NCBI GenBank assembly: GCA_052326605.1
Contig: JBKQMB010000111.1
Coordinates: forward strand, 4,280-68,279
Origin: Bog-756 sp052326605
Lineage (GTDB): Bacteria > Actinomycetota > Acidimicrobiia > Acidimicrobiales > RAAP-2
Reading direction: 5' to 3'
DNA: 64,000 nt
Below, one piece after another: positions 32,916 through 40,193 of this stretch (position 1 is its first letter; every line of letters begins with the position of its first letter). Made by a program: the position numbers and the translations under genes. The notes beneath the pieces are model-generated. The model did no database searches. It saw nothing but the letters and a program-made list of their open reading frames with translations, and had not been told where the DNA came from.

Positions 32916-33290
32916 TCAGTCGTCGCGGTGGAAGCGACCACGGATCCAGTCGCGAGGATCGCGGGCGGTGCTTCCGAGATTGCGGCTGTGGAGTGAACGC
33001 GAAATGTCGTCGATACCCGCCTTGCCCATCCGTCGGGCGTTGTTGGCGAACACCACTCCCGACAGGAACATCACCACGACGCCCACGAATCCCAGGAATA
33101 CGGAGGTCGAGAAGGTGAAGAACATGAAGACCAGCGCGGCCAGGAAGACAAGTGCGGACCAGATGCAGTACCGCCCCGCATGCCGGTACACCGTCTCGGA
33201 CCGCACCCGCTCCGCGAAGTCGGGATCCTCGTGGTAGAGGGACTGCTCCAGCTCATGCAGAATGCGTTGTTCGTGCTCAGACAGCGGCAA
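32916..33290 (-). CDS. DUF3040 membrane protein
   Basis: 124 residues beginning MPLSEHEQRILHELEQSLY, the signature of actinobacterial DUF3040. Two membrane helices (about 45-60 and 63-82) are followed by a basic tail. Members are often near division or SOS genes; function is unknown. The 153-base gap upstream holds an unusual 16-bp tandem repeat and the lowest GC in the window. Confidence 0.9.
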   Translation of the reverse strand: MPLSEHEQRILHELEQSLYHEDPDFAERVRSETVYRHAGRYCIWSALVFLAALVFMFFTFSTSVFLGFVGVVVMFLSGVVFANNARRMGKAGIDDISRSLHSRNLGSTARDPRDWIRGRFHRDD

Positions 33291-33401
33291 CGTCTCGTTC
33301 CCTCCACCCGTCGTTGAACCCAGGAGTGATCACCAATCTCATCCTCGCGCAACCTTCACCGGAAAACATCGCACATCCGAAGGATCGGAACGCACGGGGC
33401 G

Positions 33402-33433
33402 CCACTTGATCGCCAATCCACTTGATCGCCAAT
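33402..33433. repeat. Perfect 16-bp tandem repeat upstream of the DUF3040 gene
   Basis: CCACTTGATCGCCAAT occurs twice without a gap (33402-33417 and 33418-33433), next to an AT-rich run TTAACACCATATTAC. It lies between dinB and the DUF3040 gene, outside coding sequence. Sixteen bases is not a whole number of helical turns, so it may be slippage or a pair of operators. Confidence 0.6.
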
Positions 33434-33443
33434 TAACACCATA

Positions 33444-34928
33444 TTACAAGGTCCCCCGGCTCTCGCCATCGGATTCAGGGGGGTTCGGTGCAGCTGGGCC
33501 CCATTGGGCCTCCCCCCGACGCCGGATCCCCGGCCCACCGGATCCCACCAGTGATGCCGGTCCCACCGAGGTTCCCCCGTACCGGGCACGGATGGCGTCG
33601 ATCGCCGCAGTGACCGAGCCCCAGGACTCCTGGAGCCGCTCCGCCTCTTCATGGGCCCGAGCCAGCCGATCCTCCGCATCGGGCCCCTCCAGCCGTGACG
33701 GTCCACCAGCGGCGACACCATCATGGTCGGGGCCCCGGCCGGTCGCGCCCGGATGGCCCGGCCCCGGTCGGACGTCGTTCCGGTCCGCGCCGTCGCCACC
33801 GAGGTCGAGGCTCAACTGTGTCCCCACCTCGGGATCGGCGAATCCCGACAGGCTGACTCCGAGCAGTCGGACGCCTTGGGCGAGCTCCACCGAGTCGAGC
33901 AGGGCCGCGGCCACGGCTCCGATGGCCTGCGAGGCATCGACCGGCGCCGCCATCGAGTGAGACCTCGTGATCAGCGAGAAGTCCGCGAAGCGGAGCTTCA
34001 CGGTGATGGTCCGGGCAGCCAGCCGGGACCCGCGGAGATTCGTGGCCGAGGCATCCACCATCCGCAGCAGATGGCGGCGCAGGTCGTCGCGGTTCCAGAG
34101 GTCCGATGCGAACGTCTCCTCGTGCCCGATCGACTTGGCGGCGTGGTCCGCCACCACCGGACGCAGATCCTCCCCGCGGGAGAGCGCGGCCAGGTGGGCC
34201 CCCGCCGCTGCTCCCAGGTAGCGCTCCAGCGTGCGGGGAGGCAGTGCGGCGATCTCCCCCACCGTCTGTACCCCCAGGGCGTTGAGCCGACGTCCGGTGA
34301 CCGGCCCGACACCCCACAGCGCCCGGATGGGCAGGGGATGGAGGAACGCGAGCTCCTCGTCGCCCGGGACCACCACCACGCCGGCGCCCGGCTCGATACC
34401 GGAGGCCGTCGCCTTCGGCTTGGCAACCTTCGAGGCCAACTTGGCCATCAGCTTGGAACGTCCCACTCCGACCGAGCAGGTGAGGCCGAGATCATCGACC
34501 ACTCTGCGGCGAATCGCCGCAGCGATGGAAGGTCCGTCCCCGAGCAGCTGTTGCGACCCGGTCACGTCCAGGAACGCCTCGTCGAGGGAGATCCCCTCGA
34601 CCAACGGCGTCACCGACTCGAAGATGGCGTGCAGCTTTGCGCTCTCCTCCACATAGCGGTGGTATCGGCCGTCGACGAACACCGCGGCGGGGCAGAGCCG
34701 GCGCGCCACCGAGGAGGGCATGGCCGAGTGCACGCCGAACCTCCGCGCCTCGTAGGTGCAGGCTGCCACCACACCCCGCCGGCCGCTTCCCCCCACGATG
34801 ACGGGCAGCCCGGCCAGCGAGGGATCATCGAGCACCTCGACCGAGGCAAAGAACGCGTCCATGTCGACGTGGAGGATCACCCGGTCGGCGGTCCCGCCAT
34901 TGGTGGCAGCGGAGGGATCTCCGCGCAT
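33444..34928 (-). CDS. dinB: DNA polymerase IV (DinB), Y-family
   Basis: Error-prone translesion polymerase, 494 residues. Palm: LHVDMDAFFASVEVLDDP and GISLDEAFLDVTG carry the catalytic acidic residues; YEARRFGVHSAMPS and VGVGRSKLMAKLASK are typical. The clamp-binding motif QLSLDL lies after the little-finger domain. About 100 further Gly/Pro-rich residues at the C-terminus are unlike most DinB. ATG 34928 follows GGGAGCGGGG. GTG 34958 would overlap the preceding gene by eight bases. Confidence 0.95.
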   Translation of the reverse strand: MRGDPSAATNGGTADRVILHVDMDAFFASVEVLDDPSLAGLPVIVGGSGRRGVVAACTYEARRFGVHSAMPSSVARRLCPAAVFVDGRYHRYVEESAKLHAIFESVTPLVEGISLDEAFLDVTGSQQLLGDGPSIAAAIRRRVVDDLGLTCSVGVGRSKLMAKLASKVAKPKATASGIEPGAGVVVVPGDEELAFLHPLPIRALWGVGPVTGRRLNALGVQTVGEIAALPPRTLERYLGAAAGAHLAALSRGEDLRPVVADHAAKSIGHEETFASDLWNRDDLRRHLLRMVDASATNLRGSRLAARTITVKLRFADFSLITRSHSMAAPVDASQAIGAVAAALLDSVELAQGVRLLGVSLSGFADPEVGTQLSLDLGGDGADRNDVRPGPGHPGATGRGPDHDGVAAGGPSRLEGPDAEDRLARAHEEAERLQESWGSVTAAIDAIRARYGGTSVGPASLVGSGGPGIRRRGEAQWGPAAPNPPESDGESRGTL

Positions 34929-34950
34929 CGCCGGCCCCGCTCCCGACCGC

Positions 34951-35661
34951 TCACCCACCGAGGCGCAACCTCCGGAACCCTTCGGCAAAGGGAACACCCG
35001 CCTGCCGGCCCGCTTCCTCGGCACCACGCGTCACCGCGGCGGCGGCCCACTCCACACCGTCGGGGAACTGGCTGCGATGGCACCCGACCGCTTCGCCCTT
35101 GACGTCCACCGTCCCCGAGATGTCGACCCAGACGTCGGGCTCGAGTGTCCCCGACAGGAGCACGGTGCCCACCTGGTGGCCGGGCCCGGCGGAGGGGAAG
35201 TAGAGCGGCAGCGCCGCGGCCGGGGCCACGGCGTCGAGCACCGCCAAGCCGAGGACGCGGTGATCACGGTGGTTGAAGTACCCCTGGCCGAAGAAGATCG
35301 CGGTGGGGTCGGGGCACAGCACGACCTCGGGTCGGAGCCGGCGCACCGTCGCCACCAACAGCTCGCGGAACTCATGATCGTCGCCCAGTTCGCCGTCGGG
35401 GTACCCGAGGAGCTCCTGGCCGGACAGCCCGATCACTGCACCGGCCTCGGCAGCCTCAGCGGCCCGCTGCACCGCCAGTGCCCGAGGATCGACGTCGGGA
35501 TCCATCGTGCCCTTGCCTCCATCGGTGCACAACAGGACCCGTACCTCGCACCCCGCCTGGGCCCAGGCGGCCAGCGTCCCCCCGCAGGACACGTCGGGAT
35601 CGTCCGGATGGGCGTAGATCGCCAGTGCAATCGTCGGCACGTCGGCAAGGAGCTCGGCCAT
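34951..35661 (-). CDS. LmbE/PIG-L family deacetylase
   Basis: Zinc N-deacetylase of the GlcNAc-PI deacetylase fold (relatives include MshB and Mca of mycothiol metabolism). 236 residues with AIYAHPDDPDVSCGGT (zinc His and Asp-Asp) and NHRDHRVLG (third zinc His). It is shorter than MshB, so assignment to mycothiol is not secure. ATG 35661 lies three bases after the nrdR stop; dinB follows immediately. Confidence 0.88.
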   Translation of the reverse strand: MAELLADVPTIALAIYAHPDDPDVSCGGTLAAWAQAGCEVRVLLCTDGGKGTMDPDVDPRALAVQRAAEAAEAGAVIGLSGQELLGYPDGELGDDHEFRELLVATVRRLRPEVVLCPDPTAIFFGQGYFNHRDHRVLGLAVLDAVAPAAALPLYFPSAGPGHQVGTVLLSGTLEPDVWVDISGTVDVKGEAVGCHRSQFPDGVEWAAAAVTRGAEEAGRQAGVPFAEGFRRLRLGG

Positions 35662-35664
35662 GCC

Positions 35665-36138
35665 TCAGCCCTCGTGTCGCTTGGGGGCGGTGGTCTTGGT
35701 CAGTAGTCCCACCTCGCGCCGGAAGTCGTCCACGCCCTCGAACCCTTTGTAGACACTGGCGAAGCGCAGATAGGCCACCTCGTCGAGGGAGCGGAGACGC
35801 TCGAGCACCGCCAGGCCCACCCGCTCGGAAGTGGGCTCTGATCCATCCTCGCGCAGAGCGTCCTCGACCTGCTGGGCCACCGTCTCGAGCTGTTCCTCGG
35901 TCACCGGTCGGTTCTTCGTCGCCGAGCGGAGCCCGTCGATCACCTTCCCACGATCGAACGGCTGCCGCACACCGGAGCGCTTGACCACCATCAGGGGCAC
36001 CTCGTCGATCCGCTCGAAGGTGGTGTAGCGATGCCCGCAGCAGGCGCACTCACGCCGACGCCTGATGGCGGCACCATCCTCGGCCACCCGGGAATCGACC
36101 ACGCGGTCGTCGTCAGCCAGGCACCATGGACAACGCAC
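35665..36138 (-). CDS. nrdR: Transcriptional repressor NrdR
   Basis: Nucleotide-sensing repressor of ribonucleotide reductase genes. 157 residues: zinc ribbon with C3, C6, C31 and C34, then an ATP-cone domain (about 46-136, VVKRSGVRQPFDRGKVIDGL). GTG 36138 is set by the conserved RCPWC start. A -10 box six bases upstream suggests a leaderless transcript in addition to read-through from the LysM gene. No NrdR box is evident in this window. Confidence 0.96.
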   Translation of the reverse strand: MRCPWCLADDDRVVDSRVAEDGAAIRRRRECACCGHRYTTFERIDEVPLMVVKRSGVRQPFDRGKVIDGLRSATKNRPVTEEQLETVAQQVEDALREDGSEPTSERVGLAVLERLRSLDEVAYLRFASVYKGFEGVDDFRREVGLLTKTTAPKRHEG

Positions 36139-36144
36139 GGTACG

Positions 36145-36150
36145 AGGCTA
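36145..36150 (-). promoter_or_regulatory. -10 box for a leaderless nrdR transcript
   Basis: Minus-strand TAGCCT, six bases from the GTG start. A clear -35 is missing. The arrangement matches that at the Rrf2 gene. Confidence 0.35.
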
Positions 36151-36220
36151 GTGCCCATCGCATCCGTCCACTCCGACCGTCCGTGCCTGCCGGCCGGCCC
36201 GTACACCGCCCTGTCCAGGG

Positions 36221-36703
36221 TCAGGGGAGCACGATCCGTTCCCCGGGGACCACCGTCTCCGATCCCGTCCGAGCGGCGAGCCGGGCCACCAGCGCCCGGG
36301 GATCTCCGGTCGGATCCACTCGCTGTGCAATCGACCACAAGGAGTCCCCGGGCTGCACGGTGTACGCGATCGGGTGACTGTTCCCCGCCAAGGCTGAACC
36401 GGCGGCGTGGGAGCTACCACCGGTTCCGCCCAGCGGAAGAGCCAATCCGACCAGCAACAGTCCCATCAGCGCCAACATCGCGCGCCGTCGCCGGACAGCG
36501 GGAGAGGTACTCCTCCGTCCCCTCCCGACCGGGCGTCGCTCCGGTAACCCAGTCAGAGGGAGGGCGTACGCCTCGCGACCCTCCGTCGCGCCACCGGCGT
36601 ACTGCGCCTCGCCGGTCGGTGCCACCAGACGCAACGGGGGTCGAGCCTCGGTAGGTGCCGGGTCGGGGGCGCAGGACAGTGAGTCCAGCAGGAGGGAGCT
36701 CAT
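36221..36703 (-). CDS. LysM protein divergent from lexA (SOS division inhibitor type)
   Basis: 160 residues: a Pro/Arg-rich cytoplasmic part, one membrane helix (about 76-92, MLALMGLLLVGLALPLGG) and an extracytoplasmic LysM domain (about 112-160, YTVQPGDSLWSIAQRVDP). The same layout, divergent from lexA, is seen in B. subtilis YneA, Corynebacterium DivS and M. tuberculosis Rv2719c (ChiZ), which arrest division after DNA damage. ATG 36703 has GGAGG eight bases upstream. Three LexA boxes sit in its promoter region. Role inferred from layout; the protein is not a strict orthologue of any one of them. Confidence 0.82.
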   Translation of the reverse strand: MSSLLLDSLSCAPDPAPTEARPPLRLVAPTGEAQYAGGATEGREAYALPLTGLPERRPVGRGRRSTSPAVRRRRAMLALMGLLLVGLALPLGGTGGSSHAAGSALAGNSHPIAYTVQPGDSLWSIAQRVDPTGDPRALVARLAARTGSETVVPGERIVLP

Positions 36704-36758
36704 CGGGTGGACCTCCGTGTCTGTGCCGATCCGACGGTCGCATTCGCGCTTCGGATCA

Positions 36759-36774
36759 TCGAACCTGTGTTCGC
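36759..36774. promoter_or_regulatory. LexA box 1
   Basis: TCGAACCTGTGTTCGC: 11 of 12 fixed positions of the actinobacterial/Gram-positive SOS box TCGAAC-N4-GTTCGA. Closest of the three to the LysM gene, 56 bases from its start. Confidence 0.75.
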
Positions 36775-36791
36775 CATGGCGACATCTCACC

Positions 36792-36807
36792 ACGAACACC
36801 TGTTCGG
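36792..36807. promoter_or_regulatory. LexA box 2
   Basis: ACGAACACCTGTTCGG: 10 of 12 fixed positions, 33 bases from box 1. It lies midway between the two divergent genes. Confidence 0.7.
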
Positions 36808-36821
36808 TGTCAACCCGTTTG

Positions 36822-36837
36822 TCGAACGAATGTTTGC
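36822..36837. promoter_or_regulatory. LexA box 3
   Basis: TCGAACGAATGTTTGC: 10 of 12 fixed positions, 30 bases from box 2. It overlaps the -35 of the lexA promoter, so binding would block lexA transcription. Confidence 0.65.
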
Positions 36838-36862
36838 TTTTGGGGGTTCGGGCCGGTACGGT
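36834..36862 (+). promoter_or_regulatory. lexA promoter
   Basis: -35 TTGCTT (36834-36839), 17-base spacer, -10 TACGGT (36857-36862), 51 bases before the ATG. The -35 shares four bases with LexA box 3. Confidence 0.55.
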
Positions 36863-36913
36863 CGTGCAAACAGACGTTCGTCGACAGCCCTGCCGAGCAG
36901 ACCAAGGAGTGTC

Positions 36914-37543
36914 ATGGCCCAGGTACTCAGCACCAAGCGCAAACAGATTCTGGACTGCATCTCCGAGTCGGTCAGGGATCGTGGCTACCCACCCTCGGTG
37001 CGCGAGATCGGTGAGTCGGTGGGGCTCACCTCGTCGTCGACGGTCCACGCCCACCTGGCCGTGCTCCAGCGGGAGGGGTACCTCCGACGGGACCCCACGA
37101 AGCCCCGGGCGATCGAGGTCTGCTACGACCCCTCGTCCAAGGTGATCATGGACGCACGCCCCATCCGCCACGTGCCGCTGGTCGGTGACGTGGCCGCCGG
37201 CACCGGTGTCCTCGCACAGGAGAACGTGGAGGAGCTCTACCCGCTGCCCGAGGACTTCACCGGCACCGGATCATTGTTCATGCTGAAGGTGCGGGGTGAC
37301 TCGATGGTCGGCGCGGGGATCGTCGACGGTGACTTCGTGGTCGTCCGCCAACAGCCCGACGCGGAGCGCGGGGACATCGTGGTGGCGGGGATCCCCGACG
37401 AGGAGGCGACGGTCAAGCAGTTCTCCCTACGGGATGGAGTCGTGGTCCTCACCCCCGCCAACGACAGCCTATCCCCCATGGAGTTCGACCCCTCAGAAGT
37501 CACCATCTACGGCAAGGTGGTCACCGTACTCCGTCGTCTCTGA
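36914..37543 (+). CDS. lexA: SOS repressor LexA
   Basis: Represses DNA-damage genes and self-cleaves with RecA filaments. 209 residues: winged HTH (about 8-62, PPSVREIGESVGLTSSSTVH), cleavage site A95-G96 (GDVAAGTGVLA), and a peptidase domain with catalytic Ser130 (RGDSMVG) and Lys168 (TVKQF). ATG 36914 has AAGGAG five to six bases upstream. It is autoregulated by three boxes shared with the LysM gene. Confidence 0.98.
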   Translation: MAQVLSTKRKQILDCISESVRDRGYPPSVREIGESVGLTSSSTVHAHLAVLQREGYLRRDPTKPRAIEVCYDPSSKVIMDARPIRHVPLVGDVAAGTGVLAQENVEELYPLPEDFTGTGSLFMLKVRGDSMVGAGIVDGDFVVVRQQPDAERGDIVVAGIPDEEATVKQFSLRDGVVVLTPANDSLSPMEFDPSEVTIYGKVVTVLRRL

Positions 37544-37636
37544 CCGGCGGGGCCGGACGGAGCCGCTTCCCGCAGCCGGAGGGACACCTGTGGACCGGGA
37601 CGTTCCCGCTTCGGAGATCCCTACCCCGACAGCTGC

Positions 37637-38719
37637 CTAGAGCCCGGTGCGAAGAAGTGCCCCGAGGACCGTGGCAGCACTCTCCAGCTCCGCCCAGCTC
37701 ACGTGCTCACCAGGGGTGTGGGCGAGCGACGGGTCGCCCGGGCCGAAGTTCGCGGCAGGGACCCCATGGGCCCACATCGATGCCACGTCGGTCCAACCCA
37801 GCTTCGCCCGCGCTGGCGCACCGGTGGCCGCCACCAGCCCGGCCAGTAGCGGGTGGTCGAGCGCTGGCGGAGCACCGGCGGCGGCGTCGACCAGCTCCCA
37901 GCGGTCCCCCGGGCCCAGATGGCCGCCCAGCAGCTCCCTGATCGACGCCTCGGCGGCCTCGGCGGTGCGATCGGGCGCGAACCGGTGGTTGAGCACGATC
38001 GACGCCTCGTCGGGCACGACGTTGCCGGAGACGCCACCCCCGATCTGCACGGCCTGGAGCTGCTCCGCATATTCGCACCCATCGAGCACCGGGCGCCGCC
38101 CCTGGTAGCCGGCCACCGCCGACAGCACCGGCGCCAGACGGTGGATCGCGTTCCGTCCGGTCCACGGGCGGGCGGTGTGCGCCCGTTCGCCGCGCAGGCC
38201 GATGCGGATCCGCAACGTCCCCTGGCACCCTGCTTCGACCACGCCACCGGTGGGCTCCCCGAGGACGGCGACATCGGCCTCCAGCCACTGCGGCCGCTCC
38301 TCCCAGAGGCGAAGGAGGCCGTTGTGGCGCTGCTCCACCTCCTCGCACTCGTAGAAGCACCACGTCACGTCCACGGCGGGTTCGGGGATGGTGCCGGCGA
38401 GATGGAGGAAGACGGCCAGACCGCCCTTCATGTCGGCGGAACCCACGCCGTAGAGGGTGGAGTCGACGACGCGGGGCTCGTCGTTGCCGCCGACCGGCGG
38501 GACGGTGTCGAGGTGACCGGCCACCAGGATGCGGCTGTCCCGCTGCAGATCGCTGCGGGCCACCACATTGTTCGCGACCCTCTCGACCGTGAGCCACGGG
38601 CAGAGTGCCAACGCCGCCTGCACGGCATCGGCCATCGGTCCCTCGTGGTGACTGACCGACGGGATGGCGACCAGGGCCGTGGCCAGTCCGAACAGCCCGC
38701 TCCGAGTCTCCTCGGTCAT
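37637..38719 (-). CDS. dapE: Succinyl-diaminopimelate desuccinylase DapE
   Basis: Zinc peptidase M20 hydrolysing N-succinyl-LL-DAP. 360 residues: VAGHLDTVPPVGGND (first metal His and Asp), GVGSADMKGGLAVFLHLAG, FYECEEVEQRHNG (catalytic and bridging Glu), GEPTGGVVEAGCQGTL, and the final zinc His in PSLAHTPGEHVSW. ATG 38719 overlaps the dapD stop as ATGA. Succinyl specificity is inferred from pairing with dapD. Confidence 0.93.
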   Translation of the reverse strand: MTEETRSGLFGLATALVAIPSVSHHEGPMADAVQAALALCPWLTVERVANNVVARSDLQRDSRILVAGHLDTVPPVGGNDEPRVVDSTLYGVGSADMKGGLAVFLHLAGTIPEPAVDVTWCFYECEEVEQRHNGLLRLWEERPQWLEADVAVLGEPTGGVVEAGCQGTLRIRIGLRGERAHTARPWTGRNAIHRLAPVLSAVAGYQGRRPVLDGCEYAEQLQAVQIGGGVSGNVVPDEASIVLNHRFAPDRTAEAAEASIRELLGGHLGPGDRWELVDAAAGAPPALDHPLLAGLVAATGAPARAKLGWTDVASMWAHGVPAANFGPGDPSLAHTPGEHVSWAELESAATVLGALLRTGL

Positions 38720-39543
38720 GTGGACACCCCGTGCGCCCGCAGGATGTCGTTCAACTGCGCCTTGTCGTGCCGCTGTCCCTCGGTCAGGCGCTTGATCACC
38801 AGGACGCAGGGGAGGAAGAACTCGCCGCCGGGGAACACGCGGCGGCGGGAGGCCTGGACGGCCACGCACCATGCAGGCACATGTCCCCGGCTGAGCTCCA
38901 CGCCGGTCTCCGCGTCGATGACCGGGATGGAGGGGTTCAAGATGGTGCCCTCCCCCACCACCGCGCCGCGGCCCACCCGGGCCCCCTGGGTGATCATGCA
39001 CCGGCTCCCGATCATCACTTCGTCCTCGATGACAACCGGGGCGGCCTGTGCAGGCTCGAGAACTCCCCCGATGCCGACCCCGCCAGACAGGTGCACCTGC
39101 TCGCCGATCTGGGCGCACGACCCGACGGTGGCCCAGGTGTCGACCATCGTGCCCGCTCCGACCCGGGCCCCGATGTTGACGTAACTCGGCATGCAGATGA
39201 CCCCGCTCCCCAGGTACGAGCCCCACCGGGCCGAGGCTCCGGGCACCACCCGGACCCCCGACGCCGCATAGTTCCGCTTGAGCGGGAGCTTGTCGGCGAA
39301 TTCGAACGGGCCCACCTCCGTGGTCTCCATCGAGCGCAGCCGGAACAGCAACAAGATGGCCTGCTTGAGCCACTGGTGGACGACCACCTGGTCGGTGACC
39401 GGGTCGACCTCGGCCACCCGCGCCTCGCCGCAGTCGAGCAGGTCGATCGCCTCGGTCACCACGGCCAACGCGCCGGTGTCCGTCGGCCCCAGCGCGCCCG
39501 CACGACTCCACAGCTCTTCGATCCGGGACTGGAGGTCTGCCAT
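38716..39543 (-). CDS. dapD: Tetrahydrodipicolinate N-succinyltransferase DapD
   Basis: Left-handed beta-helix acyltransferase committing the succinylase branch of DAP synthesis. 275 residues with an N-terminal helical part and hexapeptide repeats from about 115, including GVICMPSYVNIGARVGAGT, VDTWATVGSCAQIGEQVHL and SGGVGIGGVLEP. ATG 39543. No clear Shine-Dalgarno; the 629 bases upstream hold only a decayed gene. Confidence 0.96.
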   Translation of the reverse strand: MADLQSRIEELWSRAGALGPTDTGALAVVTEAIDLLDCGEARVAEVDPVTDQVVVHQWLKQAILLLFRLRSMETTEVGPFEFADKLPLKRNYAASGVRVVPGASARWGSYLGSGVICMPSYVNIGARVGAGTMVDTWATVGSCAQIGEQVHLSGGVGIGGVLEPAQAAPVVIEDEVMIGSRCMITQGARVGRGAVVGEGTILNPSIPVIDAETGVELSRGHVPAWCVAVQASRRRVFPGGEFFLPCVLVIKRLTEGQRHDKAQLNDILRAHGVST

Positions 39544-39689
39544 GGGTGCAGACGTTAGCCCTGGGACGCCCGCGGTCCCGGCCCGCACGCCCCGGGCCGG
39601 CACGGGGCCCGGGACCGCGACGAAGCGGTCCCCCCGGGTGCCGGCGTCGACGATCAGACCGGTCCGAGAACGGGCGCCAACGTGCGCCA

Positions 39690-40069
39690 TTATCGGAAGG
39701 GGGCCTCGGAGAGGTCGTGGCCGAGGACCTGCACGCAGACGTGATCGGCCCCGGCGTCGAGATTCTGGCGCACCCGATCGAGGACGGCTGCCTCGCCGCC
39801 GAGCACGACCAGTGCATCGACGAGGCGATCCGAACCCCCTCGGCCCAGGTCGTCTTCGGTGAACCCTGTCGGATTCAGCTGCTCCGGTAGTCGGCCAGAC
39901 CCGTGTAGATGTCGAGGTGCTCGTGACCCCGTCGCAGCTCCTCGGTGCGGTCCTGGTCCAACACCGCCGCCTGCTCGACCACCAGGTGCGGCTCGCTCCC
40001 GGAGGGCGTCCAGTGCCCCGGTCCACAGGCCGGCGCTGCGCTGACTGAGTGCGGTGGTGCGCCCACCAC
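39690..40069 (-). pseudogene. Decayed LLM-class F420-dependent oxidoreductase (C-terminal remnant)
   Basis: Two minus-strand frames together spell the end of a luciferase-like F420 oxidoreductase. The first piece (about 40000-39875) reads HLVVEQAAVLDQDRTEELRR, then HEHLDIYTGLADYRSS and a stop. After a frameshift near 39885, the second reads TGFTEDDLGRGGSDRLVDAL, then AVLDRVRQNLDAGADHVCVQ and stops at 39690. The N-terminal two thirds are gone. Function is certainly lost. F420 chemistry is typical of actinobacteria, so an ancestral gene here is plausible. Confidence 0.75.
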
Positions 40070-40139
40070 GTCACTCTGCGCAACGCGGGCCTCCGGGGGT
40101 GCCGGGCCTCCGGGGTGCCGGGATGGGACGCCGCCCGGT

Positions 40140-40193
40140 GGAGGACCGGTCCTCCGCCAGGGACCGGCCGATTCAGCGCGAGCCCGGCCGGTC
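40140..40193. terminator. Palindrome and hairpin at the end of dapC
   Basis: GACCGGCCG (40162-40170) and CGGCCGGTC (40185-40193) pair around a loop containing the dapC stop codon. The 16-bp palindrome GGAGGACCGGTCCTCC (40140-40155) lies just beyond. Their position fits the end of the miaB-miaA-dapF-hflX-dapC transcript. Confidence 0.5.

Noticed and set aside
34954..34958. A GTGA four-base overlap between the deacetylase and dinB
   Set aside because: The GTG at 34954 is not in the dinB frame; the in-frame candidates are GTG 34958 and ATG 34928.
38720..39817. Open frame joined in front of DapE, antisense-like to the dapD frame
   Set aside because: It is dapD read in another frame; dapD itself gives all hexapeptide motifs and dapE starts at ATG 38719.
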